Assembly (NCBI GenBank): GCA_019240525.1
Contig: JAFAYE010000001.1
Coordinates: 2,081,300 to 2,145,299 of the forward strand
DNA: 64,000 nt
Direction of reading: 5' to 3'
Source: Candidatus Eremiobacterota bacterium
GTDB lineage: Bacteria; Vulcanimicrobiota; Vulcanimicrobiia; Vulcanimicrobiales; Vulcanimicrobiaceae
The notes beneath the pieces were generated by a model. The model was not told the origin of the DNA. It was given only the letters and a program-made list of their open reading frames with translations, and made no database searches. A program made the translations under genes and the position numbers. This document shows positions 7,413-14,390 of the stretch, piece by piece (within the stretch, counting starts at the first letter, position 1; every line of letters starts with the position of its first letter).

Positions 7413-8456
7413 CTGCGCCGCAGCGCCTCACATTAGGCACCTGCGCCCTGGGTCGCGCAATTGACGCCCGCGGCGCGCCCCTCGACCGCGGACCGTTGCT
7501 GCGAGGCCGAAGCGTTTCGCTGGAGTTGCGGCCGCCTCGACCGAACGAGCGAATCGCAATCGCCGCTCCGCTCTGGACGGGAACTCGCGCGATTGACGCG
7601 TTGCTGACAATCGGGCGAGGCGCGCGCGTCGGCATTTTTGGGGCGCCCGGAGCTGGTAAAACGACGTTGCTGGAGTCGATTGCGCAGGGTTGCGCGGCCG
7701 ATGCGACCGTTGTTGCGCTCGTCGGTGAGCGCGGACGGGAAGCCCAGCGTTGGATCGAACGGCGCGACCATCGCACGACAGTCGTTTGCGCGACCAGCGA
7801 CCGTCCGGCCCGGGAACGCAGCGCCGCCGCGCACGTCGCAGCCGCCCACGCCCGGGCCTTGCGCGAGCGCGGATTGCACGTGCTCTTCGTGCTCGATAGC
7901 TTAGCACGCTGTGCTGCGGCCTGGCGCGAACTGCGTGTCGCCGAGGGCGAAAGCGCCGGACGAGGGGGATATCCGCCGGGCGTCTTCGCGCAAATGGCCC
8001 AGCTCGTGGAAGTCGCCGGCTCGCTGGATTGCGGATCGATTACACTGGTTTGCACCGTGATCAACGACGGCGACGATCGGGATCCGGTCAGCGAGGCGGC
8101 GCGCTCGCTGCTCGACGGACACGTCGTGCTTTCGGCGCGTCTGGCCGAGGCCGGATGGTTTCCCGCCGTCGACGTTCTCGCCAGCGCGAGCCGTACGATG
8201 GATGCAGTTGCCGATGAGTCGCATCGGCATGCGGCTCATATGGTCCGTCGCGCGCTCGCTCTGCTCGATCGGACCGCCGATGCTCGCTCGTTGGGCATCG
8301 ATCCGGATACCGATGCCGCGCGTGTGGCAATGGCGGCTGAAAGCGGCCCTCGAAGCCTTCTTGCGCCAAGAGCAGGCGTGCGCGCACGATGAGACGCTCG
8401 CGGCGCTTGCGAGCCTTGCAACGCGGCTCGTTCTCAACTCGGCAATTTCGCGATGA
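7409..8456 (+). CDS. fliI: Export ATPase FliI, lacking most of the N-terminal domain and frameshifted near its 3' end
   Basis: Flagellar/T3SS-type F1-like ATPase. The P-loop GAPGAGKTT is at residues 78-86, Walker B LFVLDS at about 159-164, and GRGGYPPGVFAQMAQLVEVAG matches the FliI catalytic core. The beta-barrel N-terminal domain is mostly missing (only about 60 residues precede the core). The first frame stops at 8392 after an atypical tail. From about 8335 the +1 frame reads LKAALEAFLRQEQACAHDETLAALASLATRL, the expected FliI C-terminal helices, and stops at 8456. A 1-nt indel (real, programmed or an assembly error) is therefore likely. The uninterrupted protein would be about 348 residues. 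Confidence 0.85.
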
Positions 8457-8490
8457 GCGCGCGATCATCGCCGTTTGCAATCATCGTGCG

Positions 8491-9057
8491 ATGATGACGC
8501 ATCAGCTCGAAGTGAGCATTCTCGCGGCGCCGTTGGCGAGTATCGACCGCCGAGTTCTTTCGCAGGCGTGGTACTCGGCACTCGGTTTCGTGCCCAACGC
8601 GTTGCCGGCGCGAGGCTGCAGAAATAACGCTTGCGGTGTTTCCGGCCGCTCATTTCCACATCGCGACACCGTCGAACCGGCGAAGCGGCTCGCGACTCAA
8701 CTTTTCCGTACCAGTATCGTGCCGGCGAAGCAGCCGCCACGCCGCGGGAAAGACGAACACGATGTGCGTCGAGTTCGCACGCGCTGCGCGAAAGGCGCGG
8801 CACTCGAGCAACGAATCGAACGGGTCTTTTCTAACGCGAGCTTCAGTCCGCGACGAGCGACCTTTTCGCTGGGCCGAGGATCGGCTCGCATCCATGTGAT
8901 CCTTCAAACGCAGGGATCGCGAACAACCTTGCTCGCACTCTGCCGGCCCGAGATGCGCGCGCTCGTTGCCGAGGCGCTGTCACACGCGCGCATTGCATTG
9001 GCCGCACGAAACATCGGCGTGGAAATGCGCCCCGTCGGAGGGCGTGAATGTTCTTAA
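8491..9057 (+). CDS. Divergent FliK/SctP-like protein (probable secretion ruler/switch)
   Basis: A 188-residue protein starting at ATG 8491 (a second ATG follows at 8494); upstream codons in frame look non-coding. The N-terminal 130 residues are Arg-rich and unrecognised. The end (ARIHVILQTQGSRTTLLAL, then EMRALVAEALSHARIALAARNIGVEM) has the strand-strand-helix pattern of the FliK/SctP C-terminal domain, which contacts FlhB to switch substrate class. Its place between the ATPase and a rod/hook protein supports that role. It overlaps the next gene by 10 bp. FliJ is the alternative by position, but this is not a simple coiled coil. Confidence 0.5.
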   Translation: MMTHQLEVSILAAPLASIDRRVLSQAWYSALGFVPNALPARGCRNNACGVSGRSFPHRDTVEPAKRLATQLFRTSIVPAKQPPRRGKDEHDVRRVRTRCAKGAALEQRIERVFSNASFSPRRATFSLGRGSARIHVILQTQGSRTTLLALCRPEMRALVAEALSHARIALAARNIGVEMRPVGGRECS

Positions 9058-9770
9058 ATCCCAACCTCAGCGGAGCGCTCGACCGCATCGCCGAGCGGGC
9101 CGCCGACGTGCGCCGTGCCTATACGCCGGGCGCGATCCCGCGGAACGACGACGTTGCAACCTCGTCAAGCGTGGCCGACTTCACGTTGGATCCGCTCGCC
9201 GTCGCACTGCCCGACGCGACATACCTTGTTACGAACGAGGGGGACGGCACGCGAACCTACACGCGCAACGGCGCCTTGCATCTGGGAGAGGACGGCCTTT
9301 GTGACGCCGACGGAAAGCTCATTTTCGGCGTTCGCACGCCCGGCGCCGCGCTCGCACCACTCTGCGTCGATGCCGTCGACGAGGCCTTGGGAGGCGTGCG
9401 CGACGCCTCGATCGAGCGCGACGGCACGCTCGTCTATCTTCGTGAAACGATCGACCCGCGCAGTGGAAATCACGAATCGCAACGCGTCGTCGTGGGACGC
9501 GTCGCACTCGCGCGATTTCCGGCCGGCACTCGACTCGAAACGAGCGACGGCAACCATTGCGCCGCGCCGCCCGGCGTAACTGCGCACGTCGGCGTTCCCA
9601 ACACCGAGGGCTTTGCGCCGTTGCTGCCGATGCACCGCGAACGCAGCCGGATTGATGTCAATGAAAGCCTCGTTCGCCTCAAGGAAGCGTATCTTGCCTT
9701 CGACGCGCTGCAAGCCGCGGAAACAGCGAAGGGGCGACTGGGCAAGACGGCGATGGATCTGCTCAAGTGA
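9048..9770 (+). CDS. FlgF/FlgG-like flagellar rod or hook protein
   Basis: A 240-residue axial protein. The stretch YLVTNEGDGTRTYTRNGALHLGEDGLCDADGKLIFG matches the FlgE/F/G family signature (FTRDGsF...dG.LvtadG). A later segment (SIERDGTLVYLRE, VGRVALARFPAGTRLETSDGN) matches the D1/D2 region. The C-terminus (RLKEAYLAFDALQAAETAKGRLGKTAMDLLK) replaces the usual QRAYEAN-type helix with a diverged one. It is the only distal-rod/hook-type protein in the window. It overlaps fliM by 4 bp. Confidence 0.8.
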   Translation: MFLNPNLSGALDRIAERAADVRRAYTPGAIPRNDDVATSSSVADFTLDPLAVALPDATYLVTNEGDGTRTYTRNGALHLGEDGLCDADGKLIFGVRTPGAALAPLCVDAVDEALGGVRDASIERDGTLVYLRETIDPRSGNHESQRVVVGRVALARFPAGTRLETSDGNHCAAPPGVTAHVGVPNTEGFAPLLPMHRERSRIDVNESLVRLKEAYLAFDALQAAETAKGRLGKTAMDLLK

Positions 9771-10573
9771 AGTCGCTGGCCTTTGACAAGGCCTGCCGGC
9801 AAAACGATGCGGCGAACGGCCGTCGCGTGCGCCGCGCGCGCTTCGAGACCCATTCATCGCTGCCGATCGGTGCCGCGTGCGTGGTTGCAAACGCCGTGCG
9901 TGAAACGCTGAGCTCGCTGCTGGCAGCGCCCGTCATCATGCGCCTGGTCGAGCCTGCCGTACCTCCGCCCGTCGCATGGAAGGCGATCGAACGCGACGCG
10001 CGCCTCTATTGCGTGCGCGCAAGCATTGCCGACGCTGCGATCATCGTGAAGCGGCCCGATGCAATCGCGCTGGCGGCCGCGCTGTTCGGAGAATCCAGCA
10101 CTTGCGCCGAAGAGCGCGCGCTCTCGCCGCTCGAATGCGATGTCCTCGATCGATTGGTCGGCGTGATTGCCACCAACCTCAGCGCGGTCTGCGGGGCCCG
10201 CGACGGGCATAGCGTCGAACGCGTCGCTGCGATTGACGCCTTCACTACCTACTTCGACCTGCTCGTTGACGAGCCGGTGCACGGAAGAATCGGCATCGCG
10301 CTTTCGCGTGAACCCTCAGCGGAGTCCGGTCCGAAGCTGGACGTTGCTCATTTGGCCGGCGTGAGACTCAAGCCCCGCGCATTTCTTGCGCTGGGAACGA
10401 TGGAAGCGAGCGCGATTGCGCGTTTCGACGTCGGATCGATCGTTTCAATGAGCGCGGCAACATTCGAGCGCGGCGTGCTTTCGCTGGCCGGTCGTCGGCT
10501 CGCTGCCGGAGCCTGCGGCGTTACCAACGGGCGATTTGCTTTGTCGGTTGCGGCCGTGCGCGAAGCGATGTGA
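9767..10573 (+). CDS. fliM: C-ring protein FliM/SctQ-like
   Basis: Cytoplasmic ring/sorting platform component of 268 residues. LSPLECDVLDRLVGVIATNLSAVC fits the FliM middle domain, and the end (FERGVLSLAGRRLAAGACGVTNGRFAL) fits a SpoA fold. It lacks the short acidic N-terminal peptide by which FliM binds CheY, and it is shorter than motility-type FliM (about 330). In these respects it is closer to a secretion-only SctQ. It overlaps fliN by 4 bp. Confidence 0.7.
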   Translation: MKSLAFDKACRQNDAANGRRVRRARFETHSSLPIGAACVVANAVRETLSSLLAAPVIMRLVEPAVPPPVAWKAIERDARLYCVRASIADAAIIVKRPDAIALAAALFGESSTCAEERALSPLECDVLDRLVGVIATNLSAVCGARDGHSVERVAAIDAFTTYFDLLVDEPVHGRIGIALSREPSAESGPKLDVAHLAGVRLKPRAFLALGTMEASAIARFDVGSIVSMSAATFERGVLSLAGRRLAAGACGVTNGRFALSVAAVREAM

Positions 10574-10815
10574 CGGAGAACGATACCATGGGCCTGCTGA
10601 TGCAGGTCCCGCTGCGCCTCACGGTTGCCATTGGCAGCTGCACGATGCCGGTCGCCGAGATCCTCAAGCTCGGCGCCGGCTCGATTGTGGAGCTGGATCG
10701 CAGCGTTAACGTTCCGGTCGATCTGCTCGTGAACGAAAAGCCGATCGCTCGCGGCGAAATCGTTGCCGTAGAAGAGAGTTTCGGCTTGCGCATTACGGAG
10801 TTGCTCGCGCTGTGA
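10570..10815 (+). CDS. fliN: C-ring protein FliN (SpoA domain)
   Basis: An 81-residue, single-SpoA-domain protein. MQVPLRLTVAIGSCTMPVAEILKLGAGSIVELDR, then NEKPIARGEIVAVEESFGLRITE, is the compact FliN core. There is no N-terminal extension. The GTG start at 10570 overlaps the fliM stop, and the stop overlaps the fliP start (GTGA). Confidence 0.93.
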   Translation: MTENDTMGLLMQVPLRLTVAIGSCTMPVAEILKLGAGSIVELDRSVNVPVDLLVNEKPIARGEIVAVEESFGLRITELLAL

Positions 10816-11441
10816 GCCACGCAGCCATCCCGCTCGATCTCCTGGTTACCTTGACGATGCTCTCGCTCGTCCCGTTGATCCTGGTCATGTGCACGTCGTT
10901 CGTGCGCATCGTCGTTGTCCTGTCGCTCGTTCGCTCTGCCATCGGAGCGTCGGCGCTTCCACCGAATTCGGTGCTTACGGGGCTGGCGCTTGTCTTGACG
11001 TTGGTGGTGATGGCCCCAACGGCGCAGCGCATCGGCCGTGAGGCGGTCGATCCTTACTCGCGCGGTACCATCACGCCGTCGCAAGCGCTCGCGCGCGGCG
11101 CTGCGCCGCTGCGATCGTTTATGCTCCGCCAGACACGAGTCGCCGACGTGGCGGTCTTCGCGCGCATTGCGCGGCGGCCGCCCGAACCCGTACAGCGTGT
11201 TCCAATCACCGTGCTCGTTCCGGCCTTCGTCGTCGGCGAGTTGCGGAGTGCCTTTGCCATTGGGTTCGCCCTCTATTTGCCCTTCGTGGCCATCGACTTA
11301 GCAGTTGCGGCAATGCTGATGGGGCTGGGCATGATGATGCTCAGTCCGCCGGTGGTCTCGCTTCCGGTGAAGTTATTGCTCTTTGTTATGGTCGACGGCT
11401 GGGCGATGCTCTGCGGAGGCGTTGCGGCAAGCTTTCGATAA
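10812..11441 (+). CDS. fliP: Export gate protein FliP
   Basis: Core export-gate membrane protein (SctR type), 209 residues. It has hydrophobic segments at both ends, the conserved TSFVRIVVVLSLVRSAIG near residue 30, the FMLRQTR region, and the C-terminal VPAFVVGELRSAFAIGFALYLPFVAIDLAVAAMLMGLGMMMLSP. There is no long signal peptide. The start is GTG at 10812. The next export-gate genes resume only after metF. Confidence 0.97.
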   Translation: MSHAAIPLDLLVTLTMLSLVPLILVMCTSFVRIVVVLSLVRSAIGASALPPNSVLTGLALVLTLVVMAPTAQRIGREAVDPYSRGTITPSQALARGAAPLRSFMLRQTRVADVAVFARIARRPPEPVQRVPITVLVPAFVVGELRSAFAIGFALYLPFVAIDLAVAAMLMGLGMMMLSPPVVSLPVKLLLFVMVDGWAMLCGGVAASFR

Positions 11442-11452
11442 GGCCAGACGCC

Positions 11453-12355
11453 ATGCGCATCAGCGACGCATTGGCAACGCAGCGGCCGTTCTTCTCATTT
11501 GAATTTTTTCCGCCCAAGGATGACGAAGGCTCCCGACAGCTGTTTGAGACGATCGCAGCGTTGCGGCCGCTGCGCCCGGCATTCGTTTCCATCACCTACG
11601 GTGCCGGCGGTTCCACCCGGGCGCGAACCGTCGCGCTCGCGAAGGAGATCCAACAACACATCGGTCTCACAGTCGTGGCGCACGTCACCTGTATTGGCGC
11701 AGACCGCGGACAACTACGAACGCTCTTTGACGACTTGGCCCGCGCCGGTATCGAGAACGTCCTGGCGCTGCGCGGCGATGCGCCGCCGGGTAGCGAGTTC
11801 AAAGCGGCGCCCGGCGGCTTTTCGCACGCAAACGAACTGATCGCGATGTTGCGCCGCAACTACGGCTTTTGCATCGGCGCCGCGTGTTATCCCGAGAAGC
11901 ATCCCGAGGCCGCGAGTTCTAACGACGATCTCGCTAACCTCAAGCTCAAGGCCGATGCGGGCGCCCAATTTCTGGTTTCCCAGCTATTCTTCGACAACGA
12001 GCTTTTCTTCGAGTTCGAGCGCCGGACGCGCGCAGCCGGCATCACCCTGCCGATTCTTCCCGGGCTCATGCCCATCACCAACTACGCCCAGATCCAGCGT
12101 TTCGTCGCCATGTGCGGCGCGAGCATCCCGCCGAAGCTGCGCGTCGAAATGGAAGCCCGCAAAGGCGACGTCAAAGCGGTCGAGGATCTCGGGGTTGCGT
12201 TCGCGTCGATGCAGGCGCTCGGACTGCTGCAAGCCGGCGCGCCGGGCATTCATTTTTATACGTTGAACCGCTCGCCCGCAACCCGCGCGATCGTATCGTC
12301 GCTGTTGGCCGCCAGCGCCTGGCGACCGGCATTTCAAGCTTCAACAACCCGGTAA
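11453..12355 (+). CDS. metF: 5,10-methylenetetrahydrofolate reductase MetF
   Basis: FAD-dependent reduction of methylene-THF to methyl-THF for methionine synthesis. Visible family blocks are FSFEFFPPKD with the catalytic Glu, SITYGAGGSTR, VVAHVTCIGADR, ENVLALRGDAP, KADAGAQFLVSQLFFDN, LPGLMPITNY, and APGIHFYTLNRS at the end. The length of 300 residues is normal. It lies 11 bp after fliP and 34 bp before fliQ on the same strand, so it is embedded in and probably cotranscribed with the secretion genes, although it has no known role in secretion. Confidence 0.97.
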   Translation: MRISDALATQRPFFSFEFFPPKDDEGSRQLFETIAALRPLRPAFVSITYGAGGSTRARTVALAKEIQQHIGLTVVAHVTCIGADRGQLRTLFDDLARAGIENVLALRGDAPPGSEFKAAPGGFSHANELIAMLRRNYGFCIGAACYPEKHPEAASSNDDLANLKLKADAGAQFLVSQLFFDNELFFEFERRTRAAGITLPILPGLMPITNYAQIQRFVAMCGASIPPKLRVEMEARKGDVKAVEDLGVAFASMQALGLLQAGAPGIHFYTLNRSPATRAIVSSLLAASAWRPAFQASTTR

Positions 12356-12389
12356 CGATCCCGTAACTGCACGCCGGTACCGTTGAGAG

Positions 12390-12677
12390 GTGGAGGTCCT
12401 CGACGGATTGCTGCACGACGCGCTCGTAACCACAGCGACGCTTGCGCTTCCCGTGCTTGGCGTCGCGGCACTCGTCGGCACGGCGGTCGCCGTGGTGCAA
12501 GCGGCAACGCAAGTGCAAAAACAGACGCTCACCTTGCTGCCGAAAATCGTGGCCGTGGGTGCCACCGTAGCATTCTTCGGCTGGCCCGCGATGCATCTCG
12601 TCGCCGAACTCTTCGAACGATCGCTGGCAGCGATTCCGAGCCTGACCGCGGTTCCGGTACAGACTTCGCCGTGGTAA
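12390..12677 (+). CDS. fliQ: Export gate protein FliQ
   Basis: A small two-helix export-gate protein (SctS type), 95 residues. LPVLGVAALVGTAVAVVQAATQVQKQTLTLLPKIVAV is the conserved FliQ core. The start is GTG at 12390 after GAGAGGTGG. The C-terminus is slightly longer than usual. It overlaps the fliR start by 7 bp. Confidence 0.95.
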   Translation: MEVLDGLLHDALVTTATLALPVLGVAALVGTAVAVVQAATQVQKQTLTLLPKIVAVGATVAFFGWPAMHLVAELFERSLAAIPSLTAVPVQTSPW

Positions 12678-13375
12678 CGGGGTTACTCGTCTTCGCGCGT
12701 TGTGTTGGCTTCGTTTTTCGCGCTCCGGGCTTCTCGCATCCAAGCGTGCCCTCGAGCCTGCGCGCCGGCCTTGCGGTGGTCCTTACTGGCGGAATTCTCT
12801 CCGGGCGACACGAGGCCGTTCGCGCCTTCGACGATGCCGCGCTGGTCGCGGCGCTGCTGACTGAGTTTCTGATCGGCAGCGCGCTTGGAATGACGGCGTC
12901 GCTGGTGTACGACGGTGCCTACGCCGGCGGTCGCATCGTCGACGACTACGTCGGCGTGCGCGCAATTGCGCCGAGTTTGCAGCTTGTCGCACCGAGCGGC
13001 TTCGGTCGGGTCTGGTCGCTCGCATTGACCGGTGGGTTCTTTCTCTCGGGCGCGTATCGTCCCGCGTTGCTCGGCTTTGCGCAGAGTTTCGCGCGAATGG
13101 CACCGGGAGCGCCACTGCAGCGGACGGGGTGGATTGAGTACGCGAGCGCGTTCTCGGAAACGATCGTCGTCGTCGCATTGCAGATTGCGGCACCGGCGTT
13201 AGCGACGGCATTCGTCGCTCAAATCGCACTCGGCGCGCTGTCGCGCGTGATTCCGCGCTTCGGCAGCTTCACGCTTGCGTTCCCACTAACGTTTGCCGCG
13301 GCGCTGATCGCGACGGCGATTTGTATGCCGGTGATGGCCGTTCACGTACGGGAACCCCTGCTTTCGATTCCGTGA
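12671..13375 (+). CDS. fliR: Export gate protein FliR
   Basis: Membrane export-gate subunit (SctT type), 234 residues with about six hydrophobic segments. Recognisable parts are LVFARCVGFVFRAPGFSHPSVPSSLRAGLAVVL near the N-terminus, LLTEFLIGSALGMTASLVYDGAYAGGRIVDD in the middle, and ALATAFVAQIALGALSRVIPRFGSF near the C-terminus. GTG at 12671 is chosen because it places the N-terminus at the family position; the longer open frame upstream is shadow sequence over fliQ. Confidence 0.92.
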   Translation: MVTGLLVFARCVGFVFRAPGFSHPSVPSSLRAGLAVVLTGGILSGRHEAVRAFDDAALVAALLTEFLIGSALGMTASLVYDGAYAGGRIVDDYVGVRAIAPSLQLVAPSGFGRVWSLALTGGFFLSGAYRPALLGFAQSFARMAPGAPLQRTGWIEYASAFSETIVVVALQIAAPALATAFVAQIALGALSRVIPRFGSFTLAFPLTFAAALIATAICMPVMAVHVREPLLSIP

Positions 13376-13382
13376 TGCTTGA

Positions 13383-14390
13383 ATGAGCGATGCGTCGGAG
13401 AAGCCGTTCGAGCCGACGCCGCATCGAATCCGCAAGGCCCGACGTGAAGGAAACGTCGCCCGCTCGAGCGAGTTCGGGGCGAACTGTTCCTTCGCAGCCG
13501 GCGCTTTGGCGCTCGCGGCCGTCGCACCGGTACTCGGCGTGGTAACTCACCGGGCGTTCGTTGCTGCCGCGAGGCAGAGCGTGAAAGAAAGCTGGCTCAT
13601 CGTCGCCGTCGCATTGTTGCCGATCGCTGCTGCCTCGATCGCCGGCGCGTTCGGTAACCTCTTGCAGAACGGCGGGCTGATGACCGTAGCGATCGGGCCT
13701 CAGTTCGGGCGCATCAATCCCTTCGAAGGTATCAAACGCATTCTCTCGCGTGAAACGGCGGCGCATTCACTGCGCTCGTTCCTCGCCTTCATCTGTGCTG
13801 TCGGCGCGATGGCGCCGTTCTTTGCGTGGGGCGGTTCGGTGGTCGTGCAGGCCACGACGCTCAACGATGTCGCGGTCTCTGCTTGGAGTGCCGCGCGCGG
13901 GGTGATGACCGCGGCGTGCATTGTCGGCTTCGCTTTCGCCGTTGCCGAGTACGGTGCGGCGCGCGGCACTTGGCTACGGCGCCTGCGCATGAGCTTCGAC
14001 GAACGCAAACGCGAAGCTCGCGAGGAAGAAGGCGACGCGATAACCCGAGGCCGCCGCCGCGCGCTGCATCGTTCCGTATTGCGCGGCGGTCTTCGCGCTC
14101 TGAGCAAGGCGGCGTTCGTCGTCGCCAATCCCGAGCATGTCGCGATCGCATTGCAATACCGGCCGCCGGAGATTCCAGTGCCGCGGGTGCTCGTACGCGC
14201 CGCAGACTCGCTGGCGATGCGCGTGCGCGCGGCGGCGAAAACGTACGGCATTCCGGTCGTCGAGAACGTTTGGCTCGCGCGAGCCCTCTACCGCGATGCG
14301 CGCGCCGGCGAGGCGATCCCGCACGTCCACTACGTCGCCGTCGCCGAGGTCGTCTCGGCGCTGTTGCGTGCCAACGAGATCGCGGGATGA
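13383..14390 (+). CDS. flhB: Export switch protein FlhB
   Basis: Export apparatus protein that controls substrate class, 335 residues. It begins KPFEPTPHRIRKARREGNVARSSEF, as FlhB does, then has four hydrophobic segments and the cytoplasmic domain (VAEYGAARGTWLRRLRMSFDERKREAREEEGD). The self-cleavage site, normally NPTH, is NPEH here (ANPEHVAIALQY). The Asn-Pro pair needed for cleavage is kept. It overlaps flhA by 4 bp. Confidence 0.96.
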   Translation: MSDASEKPFEPTPHRIRKARREGNVARSSEFGANCSFAAGALALAAVAPVLGVVTHRAFVAAARQSVKESWLIVAVALLPIAAASIAGAFGNLLQNGGLMTVAIGPQFGRINPFEGIKRILSRETAAHSLRSFLAFICAVGAMAPFFAWGGSVVVQATTLNDVAVSAWSAARGVMTAACIVGFAFAVAEYGAARGTWLRRLRMSFDERKREAREEEGDAITRGRRRALHRSVLRGGLRALSKAAFVVANPEHVAIALQYRPPEIPVPRVLVRAADSLAMRVRAAAKTYGIPVVENVWLARALYRDARAGEAIPHVHYVAVAEVVSALLRANEIAG

